Below are positions 1-5,538 of a stretch of DNA of 5,650 bases, one piece after another. The stretch is from CAYZMH01 sp964479445 (GTDB taxonomy: Bacteria; Bacteroidota; Bacteroidia; Bacteroidales; GCA-2748055): NCBI GenBank assembly GCA_964479445.1, contig CAYZMH010000135.1, positions 1-5,650 on the forward strand, written 5' to 3'. Within the stretch, counting starts at the first letter, position 1; every line of letters starts with the position of its first letter. The notes under the pieces were generated by a model. The model saw only the letters and a program-made list of their open reading frames with translations, was not told the DNA's origin and did not search any database. Position numbers and translations under genes: made by a program.

Positions 1-198
1 GATCGCCGAGGGCCATAAAAGGAAGTGTCCTTCGCGGGCGCTGACGGTTTGCCGCGAATCGAAGAAGAAGTCGTTTTTCACAAATCCCGAGAAGGTGATA
101 CCGAATTTTTTCTCTCCCGGGGTTTTCTCCTGGGCGAGTGTTCCGGGGAGATTCAAGCTTAGCAGGATCAACAGGAGGGGTAGCGTTTTTCTCATCAT
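1..198 (-). CDS. Probable outer-membrane beta-barrel (porin-like) protein, N-terminal part only
   Basis: The reading frame starts at 198 and runs off the left edge, giving 66 residues with no stop. It begins with a typical signal peptide: Met-Met-Arg-Lys, a leucine-rich core (about residues 6-16), and a likely signal peptidase I site after Ala22 (TLA then QEK), common in Bacteroidota exported proteins. The mature part (about 32-62) alternates polar and aromatic or hydrophobic residues, with GFVKNDFFFDSRQ and EGHFLLWP, as expected for the first strands of a barrel; from memory, similar openings occur in Bacteroidota porin-like proteins. A second Met codon at 195 is an equally possible start. 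It lies 12 bases after the TPR gene's stop, so it is probably the fourth gene of the operon. Export is well supported; the barrel assignment is inferred, and the substrate is unknown. A periplasmic or lipid-binding protein is the main alternative. Confidence 0.7.
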   Translation of the reverse strand, partial: MMRKTLPLLLILLSLNLPGTLAQEKTPGEKKFGITFSGFVKNDFFFDSRQTVSAREGHFLLWPSAI

Positions 199-210
199 AA
201 TCAATGGTTT

Positions 211-969
211 TTAATCGATGCGTTCAGGGGGAAAAAGTTTCTGCAGCAAATTACGTTTTTTCAGGGGGCGGTTCAATAGCCGGTTCAGGTTGTTCTCGGC
301 AGTGAGGTTTTGGTCCCAGAGCTCCATGGCCCTCTGGTAACAAAGAGCTGCAGAGTCGTACCGGGCATGGTAGCGGTACACGATCCCCAGGTTGGTGTAG
401 CTCACCGATTGCCTTCGCGCGGTCTCTACCTGCGCTTCACGGATCTCCCGGATGCGGGTCTCAAGGAACTTTTCCTGTTCTTTCAGGGAGTAATCCCGGA
501 GTCCGTCCAAAAAATCCTCCCGGATGGCCGCTTCAAGGGAATCATCCGGCAGCGACCCGTATCGCCAGGTCCATTTCCGGTAGATCCGGATGCTCTTGCG
601 GGCGGCCTGCCCGGCCTTACGGGCCAGTGAATCCCTTTTTTCCAGGGTCAGTTTATCTTCGTGAAGCATCATGGTCAGGTACGCCGCAGCCCGGTTGTTA
701 TAAAGGACGCCGGTTTCATAGCTGTTCCGGTAATGCGGAACGGTCCTGTAAATGGTTTCGATGGTATCCATGAGGAAGAAGACCGAATCGAAGGCGTTAC
801 GGGCGGCATAGTCGTTGTATTTTTCATAAAGCTCGCGGGCCGGTTTAATGCGGGGATCGACCGACCGGTTGATGTTATGGTAATAGAAAGAAGCAATAGT
901 GATGGCGCCTCCCGTGAGGATCACCATCACCAGTACCAGGTTGCGGGTCTGTGGTTGAAAGAATCCCAT
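211..969 (-). CDS. Membrane-anchored TPR-containing protein, function unknown
   Basis: This is a 252-residue protein. Residues 1-9 are short and polar, residues 10-30 form one hydrophobic segment (from LVLVMVILTG), and the rest is a soluble, charged, mostly helical domain. A signal-anchor with the domain in the periplasm is likely but not proven. Residues about 187-220 make a convincing tetratricopeptide repeat (YTNLGIVYRYHARYDSAALC, then YQRAMEL); residues 46-100 look like one or two degenerate repeats (NNRAAAYL). The middle (about 105-185) is rich in Lys, Arg and Glu and may be coiled. TPR domains bind proteins, so a scaffold or adaptor role is inferred. The start at 969 is chosen because its ATG shares one base with the symporter stop (TGATG), a sign of translational coupling. 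The frame stays open upstream to 1233, but that part lies inside the symporter gene and its translation resembles no protein. No enzyme motif is seen. Confidence 0.78.
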   Translation of the reverse strand: MGFFQPQTRNLVLVMVILTGGAITIASFYYHNINRSVDPRIKPARELYEKYNDYAARNAFDSVFFLMDTIETIYRTVPHYRNSYETGVLYNNRAAAYLTMMLHEDKLTLEKRDSLARKAGQAARKSIRIYRKWTWRYGSLPDDSLEAAIREDFLDGLRDYSLKEQEKFLETRIREIREAQVETARRQSVSYTNLGIVYRYHARYDSAALCYQRAMELWDQNLTAENNLNRLLNRPLKKRNLLQKLFPPERID

Positions 970-2639
970 CAGGTGTGCACGTTTTCCACAAGGAATTTTC
1001 GTATCTCCAGCGGCGTGGGTTTGGTCATTTTCGATACCACGATGTTGGCAATGATCGCAAGCGGTGCCCCGAACCAGGCGAAATACCAGGCTCCCAGCCA
1101 GTAGCTGATAAATTCGTGCGCAGGCAGGGTGGTTCCCATTTTCCCGGCCACAAAGTAGGTTAGTGCTACCACGGAGACCAGCAGTCCGGCAATGATACCA
1201 GCCACTGCTCCCTGTTTGTTGGAACCGCTCCACCAGATTCCCAGCAGGAAAAGGGGGAAGATAGTGCAGCCCGCCAGGGAGAAAGCCACGGCCACAAGCT
1301 GACCAATCAATGCAAGCTTGGCCAGGGCGATGGTAGTCACGATCACGGCCATGAGGATCGTTGCCAGCCGTGCAAAAAGCAGTTGCCGCTTTGGTGAGGC
1401 ATCGGGGTTGATCACCCGCACATAAAGGTCATGGGAAAAGGCGGAAGCCCCCGCTACCAGGAGTCCGGATACCGTCGAAAAGGCAGCCGACACCCCGCCT
1501 GCAGCGAGTAAGCCCACAATGAGGGGGTGTACGTGGCCGAGCTGCGCGGTATAGACCACGATGGCATCTTTGGCCAGGCGTCCTACCTCGGGGTTCGAGC
1601 TGAGGATCTTACCGAAGGCGGCATATGCCGGGGCGCTCCAGTACAGGATACAGATGAAAAAGAGACCCCACACCACCGACCAGCGGGCGTCACGGGCTTT
1701 CGGCACCACGTAGAATCGTTGGATCACGTGGGGCAGACCGGCTGTTCCGATCATCAGTGAGAAGGCGATCGCTATCCACTGGAAAAAGGATTTGCCGGTA
1801 GCCGGATCCCAGGGCATGGCGTATTCCGGGGCGGCGACCATCCCGAATTCATGTCCGAGTGAATTCATCAACTGGTTGGCGTCATTGAGCGGGATCCCCG
1901 AAACCGCATCGGAGACCACGGCGCCGTATCCCAGCTGGGGCAGCACCCAGAAATAATCAAACTTGAAGGTGAGGATGAACAGCGGGATCAGGAACGAGAC
2001 GATGATGATCACATACTGGATCTGCATGTTCTTGGTCACCCCAAGCATTCCCGAGATCAGGGTATAGGCCAGCACAACCAGTCCGCCGATAATCACCGCC
2101 GCGGAGTAGTCGACCCCCATGACCCACTTGAACATGAGTCCGATCCCCCCGAACTGTCCGACGCAGTATGCGATGGAGATGAGGATTGCAATGATGGCAC
2201 CGGCGGCACGCAGGGCTCGGGAGTAATAACGGTCCCCGATGAAGTCCGCTGCCGTATACTTCCCGTATTTGCGGATCTGCCCGGCCATCAGGATAAGCAG
2301 CAGGACATACCCGCCGGTCCAGCCCACCACGTAGGCGAGTCCGTGGTACCCCGAACCATACATAAGTGCCGCCATGCCCAGGAAGGAGGCGGCGCTCATC
2401 CAGTTGGAAGCGATGGCCATGCCGGATCCCACGCGTGAGATCCCCCGGCCGGCCGCGTAGAAATCGTTGGTGTCTTTGGCCCTGAAAAAGAGGCCGACCA
2501 ACACAAAAAGCACAAGAATGGTGATAAGAATGATCGCGGGTCCCACCTTAAAACTTCCTTCCAGGTGCGGCGCAGCGCTGGCGGCAGCGGCACATACGGA
2601 GATCAGCAGGAGCCCTATGGAGAGCAAATATTTCTTCAT
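969..2639 (-). CDS. Sodium:solute symporter family protein, ActP-like / VC_2705-type large subunit
   Basis: This 556-residue protein is an inner-membrane secondary transporter of the solute:sodium symporter family (LeuT-fold) that uses an ion gradient to import a small solute. Residues 1-23 look like a cleavable signal peptide (ending ASAAP), as in the acetate permease ActP. About 13 hydrophobic segments follow. Family signatures include DFYAAGRGIS (59-68), NWMSAASFLGMAAL (79-92), GKYTAADFIGDRY (126-138), GTAGLPHVIQRFYVVPKARD (298-317) and GASAFSHDLY (397-406). The segment Ala385-x-x-Ser388-Thr389 fits the A-x-x-S-S/T pattern of the Na2 sodium site known from vSGLT. Length is normal for the family. 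The preceding gene encodes a small-subunit-like protein, which fits the VC_2705 subfamily of two-component symporters. The gap to that gene is 20 bases and the stop overlaps the next start, so it sits in an operon. Acetate or another carboxylate is a plausible substrate, but specificity cannot be read here. Confidence 0.92.
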   Translation of the reverse strand: MKKYLLSIGLLLISVCAAAASAAPHLEGSFKVGPAIILITILVLFVLVGLFFRAKDTNDFYAAGRGISRVGSGMAIASNWMSAASFLGMAALMYGSGYHGLAYVVGWTGGYVLLLILMAGQIRKYGKYTAADFIGDRYYSRALRAAGAIIAILISIAYCVGQFGGIGLMFKWVMGVDYSAAVIIGGLVVLAYTLISGMLGVTKNMQIQYVIIIVSFLIPLFILTFKFDYFWVLPQLGYGAVVSDAVSGIPLNDANQLMNSLGHEFGMVAAPEYAMPWDPATGKSFFQWIAIAFSLMIGTAGLPHVIQRFYVVPKARDARWSVVWGLFFICILYWSAPAYAAFGKILSSNPEVGRLAKDAIVVYTAQLGHVHPLIVGLLAAGGVSAAFSTVSGLLVAGASAFSHDLYVRVINPDASPKRQLLFARLATILMAVIVTTIALAKLALIGQLVAVAFSLAGCTIFPLFLLGIWWSGSNKQGAVAGIIAGLLVSVVALTYFVAGKMGTTLPAHEFISYWLGAWYFAWFGAPLAIIANIVVSKMTKPTPLEIRKFLVENVHT

Positions 2640-2659
2640 AGTTCCGGAATTATGGTTGA

Positions 2660-3412
2660 TTAGTCTTCGATGGATAGTTTCTTATATAACCGGTCGGTCC
2701 TTACACAATACAGCCAGCAGAGTCCGACAAAAAGCACCAGGAGCAGGACGGCTGTATAGAAATAGTGAAAGGGGAACCCCAGGAACCGGGTGTCGGTGAG
2801 CACCGACTGGTTATGGACCAGGTATTTTTCCATGATACCGGGCAGCTCCCTGACAGTTTTCGTGGCCAGGGGTTCCATAGCCCCGGCAACAAGGTGCAGG
2901 GGAAGGATCACGGTCCGTACATCGCTGGGATCGAGCTCCAGCAGCGGGCTGGTCTCGGCGGAGAGCAGCTGCCTGGCGATTATATATTCCGGATCGGAAA
3001 TGGTGTGAATGGAATGACGCAGCCTCTCAAACAGTGCGATGTCCCTTTTCATTCCCGCTTGCATGGTATCATGGGCCAGCTGCAATACCGACCAGTTCAG
3101 GGCGTTTTCAAGGATGCGGATCTCTCCTGGTTCCACAGCGATCTTCCCGAGCACGGAGAGGTTGGCCTTCCCGAACTGTTGCCATTGTTCGGCGGTAGCG
3201 GTGCTGTTCTTTACATCACTCCAGGTTTCCCGGAATGCAAGATAAGCGGGTTCAGGGGTTGGTTCCTGCAAAACACGAAGCAGGATCTGGAAGCCAAAAA
3301 TGGCTGCAAACCAAACCAGCACTAACCAAACCACCAGGTTCCTGTTGAAATGAGCCTGGCGGGTCGTAGGTTTGAAAAAGCTGATGTGGTACTCTTCGGG
3401 GGAATCATTCAT
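2660..3412 (-). CDS. Symporter small-subunit-like (DUF4212-like) membrane protein with a large insert
   Basis: This 250-residue protein has two hydrophobic segments, about 26-46 (NLVVWLVLVWFAAIFGFQIL) and 217-236 (HYFYTAVLLLVLFVGLCWLY). The start (FNRNLVVWLVLVWF) and the end (FLGFPFHYFYTAVLLL, then a short cytoplasmic tail with RTDRLYKKLSIED) match from memory the pattern of DUF4212 proteins, the small subunits of VC_2705-type sodium:solute symporters, which are about 80-100 residues with two helices. Here the loop between the helices is about 155 residues (roughly 50-205), mostly helical and charged, and predicted periplasmic because both termini look cytoplasmic. Its position 20 bases upstream of the large subunit is the usual gene order and supports the call. 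A role in assembling or regulating the transporter, or in sensing or capturing solute, is inferred. The ATG at 3412 is the only good start before the first helix. It is the first gene of the operon. Confidence 0.7.
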   Translation of the reverse strand: MNDSPEEYHISFFKPTTRQAHFNRNLVVWLVLVWFAAIFGFQILLRVLQEPTPEPAYLAFRETWSDVKNSTATAEQWQQFGKANLSVLGKIAVEPGEIRILENALNWSVLQLAHDTMQAGMKRDIALFERLRHSIHTISDPEYIIARQLLSAETSPLLELDPSDVRTVILPLHLVAGAMEPLATKTVRELPGIMEKYLVHNQSVLTDTRFLGFPFHYFYTAVLLLVLFVGLCWLYCVRTDRLYKKLSIED

Positions 3413-3461
3413 AAATGAGGGATTTGGTGAGTAGATTCAGGTTTCGTGGTAAATTCTTAAG

Positions 3462-3491
3462 CAAAATATGCCTTTTTTCGAATTAAACCAA
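3462..3491 (-). promoter_or_regulatory. Candidate Bacteroidota-type promoter for the symporter operon
   Basis: On the minus strand TATTTTG (3468-3462) resembles the Bacteroidota -7 box TAnnTTTG with one base missing. Nineteen bases upstream lies TTGG (3491-3488), similar to the -33 TTTG/TTG element, so spacing is right. It would give a leader of about 40-45 bases before the ATG at 3412. The match is imperfect in an A+T-rich stretch and could arise by chance. Confidence 0.35.
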
Positions 3492-3492
3492 T

Positions 3493-3562
3493 TTTATTTA
3501 GAATGAAATATGTTAAAATACAGTAAAATAATGATTTAATGACCCTGTTTATTTAGAACGAA
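3493..3562. repeat. 15-base direct repeat pair, TTTATTTAGAAYGAA
   Basis: TTTATTTAGAATGAA at 3493-3507 recurs as TTTATTTAGAACGAA at 3548-3562, a single mismatch in 15 bases, with starts 55 bases apart. Both copies lie between the candidate leftward promoter and the candidate rightward promoter. This could be a pair of protein-binding sites or a relic of a small duplication; base composition raises the chance of coincidence. Confidence 0.5.
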
Positions 3563-3580
3563 GTTGCCGCGGCAGCTTTT
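3561..3580 (+). terminator. Terminator-like hairpin upstream of the helicase gene
   Basis: AAGTTGCC pairs with GGCAGCTT (3561-3568 with 3571-3578, one G-T wobble), and the T run continues to 3580. The U-tract side is on the plus strand. The hairpin does not follow any recognised gene, so it would end a short rightward transcript or act as an attenuator if transcription starts to its left. The T run is only four long and the tight loop probably opens to four bases, so termination strength is doubtful. Confidence 0.3.
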
Positions 3581-3611
3581 CCGTGGAGACCCGGGCTGCT
3601 TTTTCCCTTAT

Positions 3612-3638
3612 TTTTCCGGGAAACCATATTTTCCGGGA
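3612..3638. repeat. Direct repeat TTTTCCGGGA upstream of the helicase -7 box
   Basis: TTTTCCGGGA occurs at 3612-3621 and again at 3629-3638, with starts 17 bases apart. Each copy has a small palindromic core (TCC-G-GGA), extended in the first copy to TTTCC-G-GGAAA. The second copy ends 9 bases before the -7 box at 3648, where the -33 element would normally overlap, so an operator or activator site is possible. Confidence 0.45.
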
Positions 3639-3647
3639 TATTTAGCG

Positions 3648-3655
3648 TATATTTG
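3648..3655 (+). promoter_or_regulatory. Candidate -7 promoter box for the helicase gene
   Basis: TATATTTG is an exact match to the Bacteroidota -7 consensus TAnnTTTG. No convincing TTTG/TTG -33 element is seen 19-21 bases upstream; the TTTTCCGGGA repeats occupy that place. Transcription would start near 3660 and give a leader of about 90-95 bases. Confidence 0.4.
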
Positions 3656-3754
3656 CCGCTCGATTTTAAGAGGAAGAAGGAACAGTTGGTTCTTTTGTAC
3701 CATGCATTTGTCTCCCCGAGCCTTTCATAATCAGAATTATTTAATTTATTACAC

Positions 3755-5434
3755 ATGATGTTATTCAATGAAATGGGCCTTGACGGTCCGATTATTAAGG
3801 CCGTGGAGGCATTGGGATTCCGGGAACCCACCCCGGTCCAGGAGAAGGTGATCCCGCTGGTATTGCAGGGACAGGACGAATTAAGCTTCGAGGATGAACA
3901 GGCAGGGCGCGGTGAGCCCGGGAAAGGGAAGGATGTGATCGGACTGGCGCAGACCGGCACGGGGAAGACCGCGGCATTCGGATTGCCGCTGGTGCAGATG
4001 ACCGATCCGAAGGTACGCCGGGTGCAGACCCTGGTACTTTGTCCGACCCGTGAACTATGCATCCAGATCACCCGTGACCTGAAGAGTTTTACCGCGTATA
4101 AAAAAGGGCTGGATGTGATCCCGGTATACGGAGGAGCGAGCATGGAGACACAGGTGCGCGGACTCAAAAAGGGGGGGCAGATCGTGGTGGGAACCCCCGG
4201 GCGTGTAAAAGACCTGGTGGGGCGCGGACTCCTGCCGGTGGACGAGGTTCGCTGGCTGGTGCTGGATGAGGCGGATGAGATGTTGCAGATGGGCTTCAAG
4301 GAGGAGCTGGATGATATCCTCTCCGGCACCCCTGCAGACAAGCAGACCTTGCTCTTTTCGGCGACCATGCCGGCGGCGATCCGGCGCATCGCCAATACCT
4401 ATATGAACAATCCGCGGGAGGTCTCGGTAGGTACGAAAAATGCCGGGGCGGAAAACGTGGAGCACGAGTATTATATGACGCAAACCAAACACAGGTACGA
4501 GGCGCTCAGGCGGATCGTGGATATGTCCACCGATATGTATGGCATCGTCTTCTGCCGCACCCGGCGGGAAACGCGGGAGGTGTCCGACCGGTTCATGGCT
4601 GACGGATTCAGCGCCGAAGCCCTGCACGGGGAGTTGTCGCAGGCACAGCGTGACCAGGTGATGAACCGGTTCCGCAGGAAGCAGGTGAAGGTGCTGGTGG
4701 CTACCGATGTGGCGGCGCGCGGACTGGACGTGAATGACCTGACGCATGTGATCAACTACAACCTTCCCGATGACCTGGAGGCGTATATTCACCGCAGCGG
4801 CCGCACCGGCCGGGCAGGAAAGCACGGGGTATCGGTCTCGATCATCAATACCCGGGAAGAGAGCCGGATCAGGGCCCTGGAAAAGATGTCGGGGAAACGG
4901 TTTGAACGGAAAAGGATCCCCGGCGGAGATGAGATCTACAAAAAGCAGCTTTTCAACGCGGCCAACCGGCTGGAACATGCACCGGCAGCGGATGAATCCC
5001 TGGAGTCTTTCATGGAGGAGATCGGCAAAAAGCTGGAGTGGCTGAGCCGGGAGGATTTGATCCGCCGGTTCTTAACCATGGAAATGGAGCGCTCGCAGGC
5101 TGTTTCCCGCAACGCACCTGATTTGAACGTGGAATCCGGTCGCCAGGGGAATACCCGGAACGGCGAACCCCGCAAAAAACAGCGCAAAAGGGAATTCACC
5201 CGGATGTATATCAATACAGGAAGCAAGAGCAACCTGGATCCCCGGACACTGATCGGACTGGTCACCGAGACCACCCGGAACCGCCAGGTGGAGATCGGGA
5301 AGATCGACATCATGAAGGGTTTCTCTTTCTTCGAGGTGGACAAGCAGCACGAAATGCAGGTGATCAATTCGTTCAGGCGAAATGTGCGCTTTGGCAATGC
5401 GAGGGTAAAGGTGGAGCCTGCAGGGGAACGGTAA
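3755..5434 (+). CDS. DEAD-box ATP-dependent RNA helicase with C-terminal DbpA-type RNA-binding domain
   Basis: This 559-residue protein unwinds or remodels RNA using ATP, probably in ribosome assembly, RNA decay or cold adaptation (family knowledge). All core motifs are intact: Q motif GFREPTPVQ (21-29), motif I AQTGTGKT (65-72), Ia PTREL (97-101), TPGR (147-150), DEAD (171-174), SAT (202-204), IV GIVFCRTR (263-270), V ATDVAARGLDV (316-326) and VI HRSGRTGRAG (346-355). After a helical stretch and a basic linker (about 462-480), residues 481-555 resemble the DbpA/CsdA RNA-binding domain (LIGLVTE, VEIGKIDIMKGFSFFEV, ARVKVE). An acidic and glycine-rich insert of about 19 residues (40-58) lies between the Q motif and motif I. 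DeaD/CsdA-like and DbpA-like roles cannot be separated here. The start is ATG 3755, or the adjacent ATG 3758; upstream sequence is A+T-rich without a Shine-Dalgarno site. It is apparently monocistronic, divergent from the symporter operon. Confidence 0.95.
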   Translation: MMLFNEMGLDGPIIKAVEALGFREPTPVQEKVIPLVLQGQDELSFEDEQAGRGEPGKGKDVIGLAQTGTGKTAAFGLPLVQMTDPKVRRVQTLVLCPTRELCIQITRDLKSFTAYKKGLDVIPVYGGASMETQVRGLKKGGQIVVGTPGRVKDLVGRGLLPVDEVRWLVLDEADEMLQMGFKEELDDILSGTPADKQTLLFSATMPAAIRRIANTYMNNPREVSVGTKNAGAENVEHEYYMTQTKHRYEALRRIVDMSTDMYGIVFCRTRRETREVSDRFMADGFSAEALHGELSQAQRDQVMNRFRRKQVKVLVATDVAARGLDVNDLTHVINYNLPDDLEAYIHRSGRTGRAGKHGVSVSIINTREESRIRALEKMSGKRFERKRIPGGDEIYKKQLFNAANRLEHAPAADESLESFMEEIGKKLEWLSREDLIRRFLTMEMERSQAVSRNAPDLNVESGRQGNTRNGEPRKKQRKREFTRMYINTGSKSNLDPRTLIGLVTETTRNRQVEIGKIDIMKGFSFFEVDKQHEMQVINSFRRNVRFGNARVKVEPAGER

Positions 5435-5440
5435 TCAGTC

Positions 5441-5460
5441 TGTGACCGGCCCCGGTCATA
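5441..5460 (+). terminator. Hairpin just after the helicase stop, possible terminator or mRNA 3' end
   Basis: TGTGACCGG (5441-5449) pairs with CCGGTCATA (5452-5460), nine pairs including one G-T, starting 6 bases after the stop codon. The position suits a 3'-end hairpin between convergent genes. There is no T run after it on either strand, so it is not a classical intrinsic terminator; it may stabilise the transcript end. Confidence 0.35.
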
Positions 5461-5489
5461 CGGTACACTCCTTCATTTGCAGCGTCTAT

Positions 5490-5521
5490 GTTTCAATCCC
5501 CCTCGTTCGAGGAGGGTACAT
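5490..5521. repeat. Solitary CRISPR-repeat-like element (hairpin with GTTTCAATCC end)
   Basis: The plus strand reads GTTTCAATCC, then a stem (5498-5504 with 5509-5516, one bulged A, loop GTTC), then TACAT. On the minus strand it ends in GGATTGAAAC. A length near 32 bases, a central G+C stem and an ATTGAAAC end are the hallmarks of type I-C-like CRISPR repeats. Only one copy is present, and no repeat-sized match lies within one spacer length on the left or in the 129 bases on the right, so this is not an array. It could be an orphan repeat, an array relic, or a hairpin terminator for the convergent genes that resembles a repeat by chance. The nearest T run lies some 15 bases beyond the stem. 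Confidence 0.4.
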
Positions 5522-5538
5522 CCTGCTGTTTTTACAAC

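Larger units (their letters stand above)
3413..3754. other. Divergent A+T-rich control region between the symporter operon and the helicase gene
   Basis: These 342 bases separate two divergently transcribed genes and contain no credible coding sequence. The left two thirds is clearly A+T-rich compared with the flanking genes. It holds a candidate promoter for the leftward operon, a 15-base direct repeat with one mismatch (3493 and 3548), a terminator-like hairpin (3561-3580), a pair of TTTTCCGGGA repeats (3612 and 3629), and a -7 box for the helicase (3648-3655). The helicase leader would be about 90 bases and ends in a very A+T-rich stretch before the start codon, as is common in Bacteroidota, where initiation depends little on Shine-Dalgarno pairing. 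Confidence 0.75.

Noticed and set aside
970..1233. In-frame upstream extension of the TPR protein (88 extra residues)
   Set aside because: It lies wholly inside the symporter gene in another frame, its translation is rich in Cys, His and Arg with no family look, and the ATG at 969 is followed by a normal membrane-anchor sequence.
2765..3325. 186-codon plus-strand frame opposite the small-subunit-like gene
   Set aside because: The minus-strand frame has two clean membrane helices and operon context; the opposite frame has neither.
3676..3696. Hairpin in the helicase leader (GAAGGAAC with GTTCTTTT)
   Set aside because: Half the outer pairs are A-T or G-T, so it is too weak to call a structure, and it matches no known riboswitch or thermometer.
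3564..3758. Small plus-strand frame (64 codons) ending at the helicase start
   Set aside because: It would begin at a TTG inside a hairpin, has no ribosome site or recognisable composition, and covers the promoter elements.
3553..4395. 280-codon minus-strand frame spanning the helicase start and its leader
   Set aside because: The product is Ser-, Pro- and Arg-rich, typical of an antisense shadow, and it crosses the control region and the start of a well-supported gene.
4055..4978. Long antisense reading frame (307 codons) opposite the helicase
   Set aside because: It is a shadow frame from the G+C-biased helicase gene; the helicase motifs fix the true frame and the antisense product shows no domain or signal.
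5435..5538. A CRISPR array in the convergent intergenic region
   Set aside because: Only one repeat-like unit is present and no second copy lies at spacer distance; GGTACACTCC near 5462 resembles the end of the unit only loosely.
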